Assembly (NCBI GenBank): GCA_034401795.1
Contig: CM067360.1
Location: 49,748,573-49,812,572, forward strand
Direction of reading: 5' to 3'
Length of the DNA stretch: 64,000 nucleotides
Source of the DNA: Chaetoderma sp. LZ-2023a
Taxonomy: Eukaryota > Mollusca > Caudofoveata > Chaetodermatida > Chaetodermatidae
The notes under the pieces were generated by a model. The model worked only from the letters and a program-made list of their open reading frames with translations, had not been told where the DNA came from and ran no database searches. Both the position numbers and the translations under genes were made by a program. Below, piece by piece: positions 23,255 to 34,734 of the stretch (positions are counted from its first letter, which is position 1; the number at the start of each line of letters is the position of its first letter).

Positions 23255-23734
23255 ATGGTAACTATACAGCTAACGTGGTGAATACTTTGTAACAAACTTC
23301 CCCTCAAACCAATCAACAGAATGTTTATCAAATTGCAAAGACATACATTTAACACTTACTGACAGACTACTATGAAAGTTAGTATTGTCTGTCAATTATA
23401 ATAGTGACTGGTGACATCAACCTATATGTGATGTAATTGACTATGAGGTCAATAGTTGAGTAACTAAACATATTTTATCTGTAAATTAGGTAATTGGTGG
23501 ATAAGTCCATGCTGGAATGAATATGCTAACGATAATTCAGCAACATGCACTTTAAGTTCATTATTAACTTAATATACAGATGAAATATGTTCGGATAAAG
23601 CAGGTTTGGATAAAAAATGGCGTAACCAATTTGCGCAACCAATTGGTTACGCAACCTGATTTTGCGCAACCGAACAATTGGTTACACAGACCTGAAAACG
23701 CGGGTCCTAAAAATGGGTCTCGCAAATATTTGAA
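23255..23734. other. Unassigned repeats between DIRS-1 and a Penelope fragment
   Basis: 23330-23520 resembles a dispersed repeat also seen at about 24660-24860 and 33950-34130 (words such as GATGTAATTGATTATGA). A hairpin GCGTAACCAATT (23620-23631) / AATTGGTTACGC (23641-23652) is part of a GGTTACGC-rich patch at 23615-23690. Confidence 0.5.
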
Positions 23735-23990
23735 ATTTTGAGGGCTGTAATGTCCCTCATGTGTTCTTTGATGTGTACCTGGAATTCTCGTTTTGTTTCA
23801 CCTACATATTGTTGTGTGCATTTTTTGCAAGTTAATAAATATAGAACATTCATCGTTTGACAAGATGTTTTTGTTTTGATATAATATTTCAGCCCTGTGT
23901 GTGAGCTTTTGAAACTATTTGTTCTGTCCATATGGAGACAGAAAATGCAATTTTTCCTGGCACATGGGTGTATAGGGTTTGCTAATCTAG
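23735..23990 (-). pseudogene. Penelope-like element, GIY-YIG endonuclease core, fragment
   Basis: The minus strand reads a Cys motif (CARKNCIFC, near 23960), then LKYYIKTKTSCQ, then YLLTCKKCTQQYVGETKREF. This is the GIY-YIG core with its associated cysteines, continuing to VHIKEHMRDI. Such nucleases nick target DNA for priming. The fragment stops at CAGCCCTCAAAATTT (minus strand, edge near 23735), so the C-terminal half and the whole RT are missing. It is homologous to 36924-37330. Confidence 0.88.
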
Positions 23991-24035
23991 AATTTTTTTT
24001 TTCAGGGCCTGCATGGTGAGTATTTATTTAGTCTG

Positions 24036-24275
24036 TTAACCCTTTAACACTCAAATTTCTTCAAGAAAATTTAAATTTTCTCATAGAAAATGTCCATTTG
24101 CAGACCAAGAGACGACTATTTTTGAAAATTTATCACTGGAATGACTGGCTCGGCTATTGAGCCAGTCATTCCAATGGTAAATTTTCAGAAATAGTCTTCT
24201 CTTGGTCTGCAAATGGACATTTCTCAAGACCACTGCAGAAGTCTTTTTTGCCTGATATGAGTGTTAAAGGGTTAA
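24036..24275. mobile_element. Palindromic TTAA-flanked MITE, piggyBac-like ends (family B, best copy)
   Basis: Starts TTAACCCTTTAACACTCA and ends with its exact reverse complement. TTAA at both ends fits the piggyBac-type target duplication and the CCC/GGG edge fits piggyBac-type termini. The interior is one large palindrome with arms containing TCCATTTGCAGACCAAGAG and the centre around GGCTCGGCTATTGAGCC. It has no coding capacity. Other copies lie at 32919-33156, 57258 onward, and 16310-16460. Confidence 0.85.
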
Positions 24276-25133
24276 ATGGTTGAGTTGGTATTCACAGGAT
24301 TCTGTAGTCTGTATGCATATATAGTCTGTACAACAATACATATTTTCAACAGAATTAAATTCACAGAAATGTGGCAAGCTGAAAATAGTCGGGCAACCTA
24401 ATTTAAATGGCATACTTGCCCCTGGGGCAACAGAATATTTTCCTAATTTTCAACCCCTCAAAATATAATCCCCTATATGCAAATTAAAATGGAGGAATCC
24501 AGCTTTATCTAAGCTCTGCCCATCGCTAACTAAGCTCCACCCATGCTTTGCTTGTGTTGGGATCGATCGCCCCTCTGAATTAGCTGACTATCAATTTCCA
24601 GAAAACTGTAAAGGTGTTGAATATTTAGAAACTAATTAGATGGCGCCCAGTCAAATTAGTTTCTAAATATTCAACAGCATGCGTATTAAATAGTAAAGAC
24701 ATACAATTCATACAGCCTGACAGACCGTGAAGTGTTTAAGACCAACTAAATCAAGTCATTCATGATGTAATTGATTATGACGTAATCCTCAAGTCACAAT
24801 TGATTATGGCATCATATGATTGATGGATAAACTGGAATCCTCAATTGATCAAAACATGGAATTTGTCTTTAAATAACGTCATTGTTGTTGAATTTTGTGG
24901 TTTCAGAAACCCATATTGCTACCAGACTGACTTGTGAAACAGATGTTCTAACTTTTTTCGCTCAGGAAACCTATATGGAGGAGCTGAAAAGAAGATTAGA
25001 GTTTAACAATGCTTCAGTACAAGTACAGGTCAGAAATATGTAATAAAATAATAATAGTAATAATAATAATAACAACAACAATAATAATAATATGAAACCT
25101 GACAACGCCTAGAAATGAACTAATGGGGTGTGT
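24276..25133. other. Unassigned sequence with a dispersed repeat and microsatellite
   Basis: About 24660-24860 is a dispersed repeat also found near 33950-34130 (ATATTCAACAG, TACAATTCATACA, GATTATGA words). 24617-24665 has an inverted pair around TAGAAACTAATT / AATTAGTTTCTA. A mixed AAT/AAC microsatellite lies at about 25046-25092. No gene seen. Confidence 0.55.
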
Positions 25134-25253
25134 TTAACCCTTAGCACACTGATGTCAATATTCTATCTTTTACGGTGTCAATAGCAAAAAAAACTACAAC
25201 AGCTCCATTTTCCACCAAAATTTGTTGAAAAATAAAGTTAATAAACACAAGTT

Positions 25254-25560
25254 ATTATTACACCACAAACATCTATACCATTCAATCACTACTTGCTAAA
25301 CCAACTACTCTGCATTTAGCCACCAGAATAAGATTTTTATACTTGCTTACATGCCTCCATGTGCCTATACCATTTCATCACACCCTCAACCAGGCTACTG
25401 GTAGAGTACACTCCCAGCATATGGCCTATTAGAGACTGGCACCAGTCTATACACACTCCTATGTGACACCTGTCACTGCACATGACCGAGCATGCGCAAA
25501 GGAGCCCAACTAAGAAACTGATTCACTTTTCAAATATTCTGCAAAGCAGTCATAAAATTC
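25254..25560 (+). repeat. DIRS-2 left terminal inverted repeat
   Basis: Inverted match to 32460-32782, with words such as TTCAATCACTACTTGCTAAA and CATATGGCCTATTAGAGACTGG. It includes an imperfect hairpin around AGACTGGCACCAGTCT and a TATA-like box on its minus strand near 25332-25341. Confidence 0.9.
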
Positions 25561-26006
25561 AGTTTAAGTTTTTATAACTTGTTCAGCAATCTGTTTGGAA
25601 GGATTACATCTAATCAATATGCCTAACATGAAGTCTATGCTACCAAAGTTACGTTCGCTGAACTTTTTATGGTCTTTTGATGACTATTTATTTTTATATA
25701 TCTTCGTTACTGGTTTTCGTGGTAATCAAAGTTTTGTGGTAGTCAACTATGCTTTCCATTTCATCATCATCATGTTCCCTCTCCTTTAACACATATAGAT
25801 TCAAATCTCTTTATACAAACACTTCAATATTCGTCAATATCTTTAACAAGTTTGCCAGCAAGTCTTATTTGTTCTTTGTGATATTTGAACTTGAATTTTC
25901 CCGCAATTTTGAGCAATTTGATTTTTCTTAGGACTCATTTCCTAGATATCGTCTCTAGTTCTATGAGACCGTATGCTTCATTTTTTACTTATTTTTTCGT
26001 TTTTAG

Positions 26007-28990
26007 GAGTCCGGTAAAGTGGTGGAGAAAGCTAAGTGTTCGTCAATGAAGTGTGACCGTTTGCACTCTAAGGAGTTTTCGGGGCATGTGTGCCTCAAAT
26101 GCACTACCCACATGCCAACAGCGATGTGCGGCATTTGCAAGGGGTGGTCAGCATCGGTGTCAAAATGTTATTTTAAGGACTTCTCCGAAAGCCTCTAATC
26201 GCTCCCCTTCCACTGCTGCTAAGACTAAGTCAGTCTCGTTTTCTAATCAATTTGTACTTGTTACGCAAGCAACGGAAGGTGGGGAGGGGGGTCCTCCGGT
26301 AATTCAGAAGCTGTTATGGCTCTTTGCTCAGTTCGAATCATTTGTGACGGTTCTTACAAAGTCCCTTGAGGAGCGAATTTCTTCGGCCACCCGCGCGGCC
26401 AAGCAAGATTCTTTGGAATCCGATGATAACCTGTCGTCTTACGTCTAGACAGGAGACACGTTCTCCTAAACAGAAATCCAAAGATTTTCAGAAAGAGAAC
26501 CACAAAGGCACCTTCGAGTAGGGTACCAGTTCAAAACCACCTAGGCCTTGAGGCGGGGCATATCCTTCAAGTTGTGGTGTCGGAGGCAGAAGTCACTGGC
26601 TCGTCATCCTATGCTAACGTAAAATTTTCCATTATACCGGTAGCTAGGAATGTCCAGCGTTCTCCAGTGCAAAATTCTTCAGTGTCAGGAAATCCATTGA
26701 TTTCAGCTTTAGTAGGCACTTCCGGTAGGTGCTCGGTAGCTTCTGATTCGCCATTTTCCGGGTCCCAGTCTGCTTCCGGTTTGTCGAGAAATTCAGGTCT
26801 GTTAGACCCTTCTCAACTACCGGTTTCCGCTTGCTGTTCTATTTCTTCTGTTTCCGGTCAGACTTCTGGTTTTCCGGACATCCAGGTCCTTTGAACCCTG
26901 TTCCTTTTCCGGTAGACGGTATCCTACTTCCGGGCATTCACTTTTTCCGGTTCCTCAGGAGTTGGTTCAACTTCCTGTTTCTGCTTCCACTGTTAACATT
27001 TCCGCTTCCGGTTCTAGGTTTGTTCATCCAGGTCTGCAAGATCCGGTTCAACCTCCGGTTTCCGTTTCCAGTCCTAGTTTTTCTGGTTTATCTTCAACTT
27101 CCATTTTGACCAATTTTCAGAAATTTGGTGTCTAACCATAATTCTCCTCCAATTAACGTATCTACAGACCCGCATTCTTTTTCTGATTCCAGTTCGTAGG
27201 CAAGCACGTTATGGTCATGATCAGGATTTTTGTAACACTTTGGTAGTTACGTCTCCAATTGTTAATTGCGCTCATTCCAGTTCCGTGTCTTCCTCTTTTT
27301 GTGATGTTATTTCTGGCTCAGTTTCTTCTGGTTCTGTTCATTCGTTGTTTCCTGGTTCCTCTTCTCAGGTTCAGTTAGCTAGGTCTTCATCCTTCTTCGT
27401 CTTCTCTCTCTGCTAGAGATTTCTCTTCTCAGCATGTTTCTACTTCTTCCTCTCTTTTCCCGTCCTCTTCTCTTCATCCTCCTCTGGGCTTTTCTCGCCT
27501 TCTGTTAGCGGTCCTCTTTCAAGTTCTTTGGATTCTTCTTCTTTTTCTCATAAAATCTCTCATCCTTCTTCCTCTTCTTCCGAACATTCAGATCCTATTG
27601 TTTCCATAGTTCTTTCCTCTGAATTAGAGTTTCAGATTGTGGATTCGGGATTGGATTTCTCATTATTTTCTGTAGTTAGAGATCTGTCTCTTAATCGTTC
27701 CTTTGTTTCAGTTCGGTTATCTATTCTGTGTCGTTTTTCGACTAGTGGTCTTGATAAGGTTTCTTTGGCTTCTGGCCAGCAGGATGATGTTGATACCATT
27801 CTGTCTGACCAGTTTTCTTCAGTTTCAGAATCTCTACAGATCCTCATGTTTCTTATAGGTCGCTTTCTCCAGTCTCTGCTAGACTTCTTGATTCTAGTGT
27901 TTAATAGGATTCTCTTCCTCACTCTTCCTCTTCTTCTCCTGTTCATTCTTTTCCCTCTTCGATTCCCAGAATGGTCAGAGCCAGGGATTTGAGGAGGTTT
28001 TGTCCGGTCAGGACCTCCTCGGATGACTGGTCTCTGTACCATCCGTGGATAGCAGAGAAACTTTCTCTTCTTAAGGATGACTTCTCTACCGATCCTCCTT
28101 CTTTTGGATCTGCCCTTTCTTCCTCTGACTCTACCTCTGCGTCTCCTTAGGTTCTTCCGATTGACAATCTTGTGGTAGACATGTTGGATTTCTATGTCAA
28201 TGATGTTCACTCAAAGGAATTTTCTTTGGCTCCTAAGTATGATGCCCTTGTTCAAATTCCTAAAGATGATTTCCTTAGGGTTGCTTCCACTCAATCGGTC
28301 AGTAGCTCTGCTTGGGATATTCCTTCTTCAGGTTTGGAAGGCCCCCAACCCCCTCGTTCTGATTCTGCTTGTGTGATCTTTCCAGGTGGGAATCTGTTTG
28401 TAGATCCCAGCTTAAATCCGCCAATTTCCTTGCCTTGCTTTCTTAAGTGGGTTTGGTTGCTCAGGAGAGAGGTGAGCAGGTTCCTGCTTCTGTTTTTCGT
28501 GCATTAGCTGATGTTTCCAGAGGTTCCCTCAATTCTGTGTGTCGGTCTCTTGGATTTATCACTTCTCATAGAAGGTCCAGAAAGCTTCAAGCGGTTCAGG
28601 TCTCCAGTAATCTTAAACACAGCCTGATCTCTGCTCCTCCTTTTGGCCAGGACATTTTTGGTCTATCTTCTACCAATTTGAGCGTATCAAGTGTGCTAAG
28701 GCGATTCACGCTCAGATTGTTTCCTCTAGGCCCTCGGTTAAGAGTGATTCTTCCTCGGTCAAAAGTCCTAGTTCTTCTCCAAGGAGGAAGAGTCTTAAGC
28801 CGGATGAGTTCGGGTCTTATCCTTCTCGTATCATTACGAACTCCAATAGATCCCTTTCTAGCTCTCAGGAGAGATCCGCGGATGGGGATCGCTTTGAGTC
28901 CATCTCTTCTCATCGGCCGAGGTCTCAAGTTCGGCAGGCCCCTTCTTCTCAAGTGAGAGGCGAATATTCCTATTCCCAGAGCTATAGATC
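26007..28990 (+). pseudogene. DIRS-2 ORF1 (gag-like), broken
   Basis: Preceded by a T-rich stretch ending TTTTTAG|GAGTCC (AG at 26005-26006), which looks like a splice acceptor. The first frame carries a Cys/His cluster: C-x4-C, then HVCLKC, then CGICKGW, as in DIRS-1 and DIRS-4. A helix-like segment (QKLLWLFAQFESF) follows, then a Ser-rich, very pyrimidine-rich low-complexity stretch (27200-28150) in several frames. The better-conserved C-terminal part runs from about 28140 (VDMLDFYVNDVHSKEF, KDDFLRVASTQSV) to about 28990. Many frameshifts and stops. The role is inferred as the RNA-binding structural protein. Confidence 0.78.
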
Positions 28991-29039
28991 TAGACTCGGG
29001 GGGTCGATCCTCCTATAGAGGTTCTCAGATTAAGAGAGT

Positions 29040-30600
29040 TTGAAGGTCTGGCCTCTGCCCGGGTCAGTCCAGCCTTTATTCCATCGCCAGTCCCCGCTCA
29101 TCCTGTTAACTGTGGATCCATCGGTCCATTGCCTTCGTCCCAGAGGGGCTGTAGGAGGGCGCCTGTCTCTGTTCTGGGAGACTTGGCAAGCCCTCGTTCA
29201 GGACTCCTGGGTTGTAGATCAGTTACGCTGGGGGTACGCTTATTCTTGGATCCAGGATCGTCCTCGGTCTCTTCTCAAATGGACTCCTGTTCCTTCCGAT
29301 CAGGAGAATTTGGTAGCTTTAGAGGAGGAGTTGGAATCTATGATCATCAAGGAGGCTATATAGAAGAAGTTCCCCTTTGGAAAGTAGACCCGGGCGACTA
29401 TTCAACGATCTTCTGTCACCAAGAAAACAGGAGGTTGGCGTCCTATAATCAACCTGAAGAAGTTAAATCTTCTTATTTTAACTCCAAAATTCAAAATGGA
29501 GACCATCTCCCTGACCATCTCAAGTCTAGATCCAGGCATGTGGACCGCGTCTATCGATCTAAAGGATGCCTATTTTTATGTGCTTATTCACCCTTCCTTC
29601 CGAAAGTGCATCAGGTTCGCCTACAAGTATCGGGTATGGCAGTTTCGAGCCATGCCCTTCGGCCTGACCACGGCTCCCTTTCTATTTACTCTTCTGGTCT
29701 CAGCCGTGGCAGGAGTCCTGCACCATCATTCTATCCACCTTCTTGTCTATATAGACAACCAGTTAATAAAAACAGTCTTCCTCAATTCTCGCCTAAATTA
29801 TTCCAGAGGTTTGCATTTTGACATGCAGCCTAGGTTGGATCATAAATCTCAAAACGTCAAGCCTAGTACCATCTCAAGTGTTCACCCGTCTAGGCATATC
29901 CTTCGATCTTTCTCAGGGCCTAGTTTTTCCTTCAGAGGCAAGGGTAGAGGCAATCTTGCTGGCTATGGAAATTCTGACTTCCTCTCTTTTTGTCAGGGCA
30001 AGATTCTTTCTCAGGGTGCTAGGCTTGGTCTGTGTCGAGAATGTCATTCCCTGATGAGAAAACCCTTTCAAATGTACCTGATGTCCCTCTGGAAGCAGTC
30101 AGTACATTCCATTTACCCTCGGGTTCCCATCAGAGAACACTTGATCCCTCATCTAGGCTTTTGGAAAGATCGTTCTCTGCTTCTGATGGGGTTTCCATTA
30201 GTCAAGACCTCCCCCTCAGGCGATTATTTTCACAGACGCTTCCCAGAAAGGGTTGGGAGCAGTCTGGGACTCCCTGTTTATTTCCGGTCTTTGGTTCCTG
30301 GAGGAGTCGACAGCTCACATCAATATCATGGAGTTGTGGGCTGTCAAGAAGACTCCTCGCATGGTCGGATCAAGTGAAAGGCCTCAAAATTTTGATTTGA
30401 TCAGACAATTCCACGTTGGTTTCTTACATCAACAAACATGGAGAAACGAGGTCTTCTCTTCTATGTATGGAAATTTGGAACCTTCTCTTGTGGTGCCGGA
30501 AGAATCAAATCTTTCTAGTTTTCAGTCATGTTCCAGGCAGACTGAACTTACTTGCGGACCAGTTGTCAAGACCCAGAAAATTTGCCCACACCGAGTGGCA
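29040..30600 (+). pseudogene. DIRS-2 reverse transcriptase and RNase H
   Basis: Contains LKWTPVPSDQENLVALEEEL, the block TGGWRPIINLKKLN, motif A SIDLKDAYFYVLI, motif B MPFGLTTAPFLF, and motif C YIDNQLI (codons 29748-29759), where the second catalytic Asp is Asn. RNase H is present at about 30220-30590 with FTDASQKGLGAVW, SDNSTLVSYINKHGE in a shifted frame, and HVPGRLNLLADQLSR. At least four frame changes separate these blocks. Without the second Asp the polymerase should be inactive. Confidence 0.92.
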
Positions 30601-32045
30601 GTTAAAGAGGTCGGTTGCCAAAGCGATTTTCGTGATTCTGGGTCGCCCCCACGTAGATCTCTTTGCGACATGTCTGAATGCCCAAATCTCTTTCATGTCT
30701 TCTTTTCCAGACAGTCAGGCTCTGGCGGTGGACGCCCTATCTCAGTCATGGACAGGAATGTTTACCTATGCATTCCCTCCTACCATCCTGATTCCGTTGG
30801 TTCTGAAAAAGGTCAAGGACCATATCTGCGAAATCCTTGTAGCTCCCTTTTGGCCGAAAAGGATCTGGTTTGTAGACCTAGATCTTCTGATAGATGTTCC
30901 TCGCCTTCTTCCAGTGTCCCCAGATCTCTCTCAAGTACGGGTCACATGTCTTCATCCAAACCCAGGAATCTTCAGTCTATGCGTTTGGAGAATATCGAGT
31001 GTCCGGTCCCTGAGATCAAGTTTTCTTCAAGGTCTCAGGAAATCATTGACTCTTCCAGGAGGGAGTCGACCCGTTGAGTTTACAAGGGTCGACTTAAAAT
31101 CTTTGGAGAATGGTGTTCAGACCATGGTTTCTTGCCCGATCCTGTTTCTATTTCCCAGGTGTTAGATTTTTTATTTTATGTGTTCGATTCCTTACATTTG
31201 TCAGCTAACACCGTTAGGTGTTATAGATTTTCTTTGGCTTCATCTCTTCCTTGTCTTTTGAATGCCGATATCAAGGATACAAAGATTCTCAATGGTTTTA
31301 TCAGAGGATTGGGCAATATTCGTCCTCCAGTAGCTAAGCCTTTGCCTTTCTGGAATTTGGCCTTGGTTCTTCAAGTGTTGGCAGGTCACTATTTTTAACC
31401 CATTGGATCTATCAGTCTTAAACCTTTAACTCTTAAGGCTGTTTTTCTTGTTGCTGCCGCTTCAGCCAGAACGAGTTCCGAAATTCATGCTCTTTCTGTG
31501 GAAAAAGACAGATTTATCGAATTTGGGGACGGCTTAGTTTTATATCCTAGAAGGGAGTTTTATCTAAGACCCAGTCTACCCGTTTCCCAGCCAAACCAAT
31601 CATTGTTAAATCTTTGTCTGATAAATTATGGTGTCCTGTCAGGGCCTTAAAGGTCTATAAACGTTGAACTGATTTTAAGAGATCCGATCCTTCCTATTTA
31701 TTGTTTCCGTACGTGGAGGAGGTAGCTAGACCAGTCTCTAAGGCCACTGTTGTCAGATGGAGCTGTGAGACCATCAAAATCTGCTATGAGATTGCCTCCC
31801 CTGGCGAGATCAATTTAGCTCATGTCAAGGCTCACGATGTTCGTGGTATGGCTACCTCCTTCGCTCTTTTTGCCAGCTCATCTTTGGACGACGTTATGCA
31901 AGTCGCAGGTTGGAAATCCGAAATGACTTTTACTTCTTTTTATTTAAAGGGTCAGAGCCCAGCAGCCTCCTTTTTTAGAAATATTACTATTTTAACAAAG
32001 CAAGCCGAAGACCATTTACCGAGCACATCTCACCATTTTCGCTAG
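30600..32045 (+). pseudogene. DIRS-2 linker region and tyrosine recombinase
   Basis: 30600-30900 holds the conserved DIRS linker (PHVDLFATCLNAQIS, MFTYAFPPTILIPL). The recombinase follows from about 31060: VYKGRLKIFGEWCSDHG, then SANTVRCYRFSLASSLPC. The position of the first catalytic Arg reads ASARTSSEIHAL, against ASARRR in DIRS-3, so one Arg of this cluster is lost. The last frame (31701-32045) has AHDVRGMATSFAL (His-x-x-Arg) and VAGWKSEMTFTSFYLK with the tyrosine, both intact, and stops at 32045. Stops lie near 31078, 31399 and 31650-31670. Confidence 0.9.
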
Positions 32046-32264
32046 ACTGTATGTCTGTGAGAAATGGTGAGAATTATCTCTTGTTTATTTCTTTGAGTTC
32101 ACAGTTTTCCTTGTTTGATAATCACTGTGTGATTGTTATAGATACACTATTATGTTAATTTATTTAACATTTGAATATGATTTGTTTAATTTTTATCCTT
32201 GTTTTAAGATTCTCAAAATCTCCACCCTCTAACGGTTTTTAAATGTGGGGACTGACCAATTCTA

Positions 32265-32400
32265 CGGGTTTAGCAAGTAGTGATTGAACAGTATAGATGT
32301 TTGTGGTGTAATAACCCCCAACAGACCCCCCCCCCCGACTTTGTGGGATGGGCTGTAGTTTTATTAACCACTATAAACATACTTAGCTTTCAGTCACTAC
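32265..32400 (+). repeat. DIRS-2 internal complementary region
   Basis: The left half (TTTAGCAAGTAGTGATTGAA to GTGGTGTAATAAC) complements the outer left end at 25251-25300. The right half (CCCAACAGACCC to TTTCAGTCACTACG) complements the outer right end at 32694-32782. The junction contains a single GTT (as AAC), matching a circle junction. Confidence 0.9.
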
Positions 32401-32459
32401 GACCCAGTCTCAGCCACCCTGTGTGGGAATGATTTGAGAATCTGTTTATTGTGTATCTT

Positions 32460-32784
32460 GTATATTTGGAAAAGTTAATCTGTTTCTTAGGTGGGCTCCT
32501 TTGCGCATGCATGGTCATGTGCAGTGATAGGAGTGTGTATAGACTGGTACCAGTCTCTAATAGGCCATATGCTGGGAGTGTACTCTACCAGTAACCTGGT
32601 TGAGGATGTGATGAAGTGGTATAGGCATATGGATGCATGTAAGCAAGTATAAAAATCTTATTGTGGTGGCTAAATGCAGAGTAGTTGGTTTAGCAAGTAG
32701 TGATTGAACGGTAAGTATGTTTATAATGGCTAATAAAACTAGACCATCCCACAAGAGGGGGGGGGGGGGTTGTCTGTTGGGGTT
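32460..32784 (-). repeat. DIRS-2 right terminal inverted repeat and end
   Basis: Inverted match to the left repeat, followed by the right-end tail that the internal complementary region mirrors. It includes an 11-base G run at 32759-32769. It ends CTGTTGGG followed by GTT. Confidence 0.9.
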
Positions 32785-32918
32785 CACCTTTTAATTTACT
32801 TTGAAAATTTAAAGTTTTGACATTAGAGTGGTAAGGGTTAATGGCCCTGACACTCAATTCTATACGGTGATGGTATTCCGTACACCACGTTGCCATATCT
32901 GTAAAAAGGACTTAGAAG

Positions 32919-33156
32919 TTAACCCTTTAACACTCATAACAGCCAAAAATAGCTTCTGCAATGGTTATGAGAAATGTCCATTTGCAGACCAAGAGAAGAC
33001 TATTTCTGAAAATGTACCACGAATGACTGGCTCGATAACCGAGCCAGTCATCCCAGTGGTAAATTTTCAAGAATAGTCTTCTCTTGGTCTGCAAATGGAC
33101 ATTTTCTATGAGAAAATGGCCATTTTCTTTAACAAATTCGAAGGTTAAATGGTTAA
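32919..33156. mobile_element. Palindromic TTAA MITE, second copy (family B)
   Basis: Starts TTAACCCTTTAACACTCAT and ends in a decayed version of the mirror image (GGTTAAATGGTTAA). The palindromic core matches 24036-24275, including TCCATTTGCAGACCAAGAG and GACTGGCTCGATAACCGAG. Confidence 0.82.
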
Positions 33157-34350
33157 GAGGCCTTTACTTGGGTTTTAACTGATTTGTGACACCATAGTTC
33201 ACCTCATTTGTTCATAGATGTTTGTGCTGTTTTCTATCATGTCTATGAACAAATCTTTTATCACAGATGATACCCATGTATGGATAAGGAAGATAATTTA
33301 TATGTTTGATACTTTCATTGCTATATCTGTGAACACTACAGGTTTCACAATTTATATATTTTCCTTCCTGGAGCTGGCCATTTAAAAATTGTATGTGTTA
33401 TCACCCTTGGCATCAATTACCAGTCGTGGGGTTGGAGTGCGGGTGGTAGTGTTGCTTGCGTCTCTTCAGCGGTCTTTATTTTCTAGAAATGCTCTTGAAT
33501 ATATAGTCAGAATCGTGACAATAGCTGGATATTATAATTATTCACTGCTCTAGATATCGTGGTAGGGCAACCCATTTTACAAATGCACTGTCCTTGTGCT
33601 TAAATAACTGTAGATCATTATTATAATATATTGTTTTTTATTCAGGTCTTGAAATCTAACTCTGGTTAACTCTTTAATGGTAAATCATGTGTTTCTTTAC
33701 ATACCATTTTTACTTCCTTTGTCGTTTTAAATTTAGAAATTAGACCTGGACTGCAAACTGGCAATGCATTCCATGCTAAAACTCCTTTACCGTCATGCCC
33801 TGCATGTGGGCTCTAGTGGGGACTACGGATAGTCCACAGAGCAACTTAAAGGTGCATATTCACACCAGAATGGTTTAAAATAAAGTTGTTAAAATTGTAT
33901 ACTTTTAGAGGCTTAAAATCGTGCGGCCAGTCTCGAAATATTCAACAGAATATTTATTAAATGGTAAAGACGTACAATTCATACAACGTGTCAGACTAGT
34001 AAGCGTTAAAGACAGACTATATAGAAGCATTCATGATGTCATGTAGTTGATTATGACGACATCCTACATGTCACGTAGTTGATTATGACATCATATGATG
34101 GATGTATAATTTGGAAAGGTTTATTGTTAAGCAAACGTCATGGTAATATTATTATATTGTAAACAGCTTTGTGACAGCTTTCTGAATTCTATTCTGTATT
34201 GTTTCTATGCTAGCAGTAAGACACTAAGGAAACGTGTTGGATAAGAAATGATGTAATACAATTCAGAGTCAAGATATTGGGTGAGCTAAGCTGTGTAGGT
34301 TGTGTCAACATTCTGGTGTAAGCCTATCGGATAAATGATATGAACTCAAA
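33157..34350. other. Unassigned sequence with dispersed repeats
   Basis: 33834-33935 begins CCACAGAGCAACTTAAAGGT and matches, inverted, 53873-53992; part of it also matches 34351-34440 in direct orientation. 33950-34130 is the dispersed repeat also seen near 24660-24860. A hairpin lies around GTTCATAGATG/CATCTATGAAC-type words near 33210-33255. No gene recognised. Confidence 0.5.
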
Positions 34351-34734
34351 TTAAAGGTGCATATTCACACCAAAATGATTGAAAATAAAATTTTCTAAAT
34401 TGTATACTTTTGGATGCTTAAATTGTGGGATGATGATTTCATTGCGTATTAATTAATATAATTTTTTAAGTTGTGAGACTTAATTAGAGACACGAGTCCC
34501 TAATTCAAATTCACAACTAATATCTTCTTCTTGCGTTCGTCTTTCTCATGACATTAATCTTAGACTGTTTTCCTTATTTGGTGCATGAAAGCTGAAGTGG
34601 TCATCAAACTGTCTCTGTCTCCTCTGATCTTCTCTTCAAAAGATACTTCAATAGGCCGGAAGCTTCTCCTAGCCTGTTCATATCGCTGGCAGTGCTGCAA
34701 GAGATGTTCTGCTGTTTCTTCTGACTGCTTACAC

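Larger units (their letters stand above)
25251..32784 (+). mobile_element. DIRS-2: DIRS-type retrotransposon, same family as DIRS-3
   Basis: Bounded by GTT on both sides (25251-25253 and 32782-32784), the trinucleotide expected at DIRS insertions. It has inverted terminal repeats, an internal complementary region at 32265-32400, and ORF1, RT, RNase H and tyrosine recombinase on the plus strand. Length is about 7.5 kb. It is badly frameshifted, and the RT active site reads YIDN instead of YIDD. Terminal repeats and coding parts match DIRS-3 closely. Confidence 0.94.
25134..32841. mobile_element. TTAA-flanked MITE (family A) split by DIRS-2
   Basis: The left end TTAACCCTTAGCACACTG (25134) and the reverse complement of the right end, TTAACCCTTACCACTCTA, are clear inverted terminal repeats; both sides carry TTAA. 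DIRS-2 occupies everything between 25251 and 32784. A second, uninterrupted copy at 55382-55591 has matching internal words (GATGTCAATATTCTATCTTTTA and CACCAAAATTTGTTGAAAAA). The element itself is about 175 bases and non-coding. Confidence 0.75.

Noticed and set aside
27632..28210. Arg-rich minus-strand open frame
   Set aside because: Direct consequence of the pyrimidine-rich Ser coding strand of DIRS-2 ORF1; the same happens at 41231-41452.
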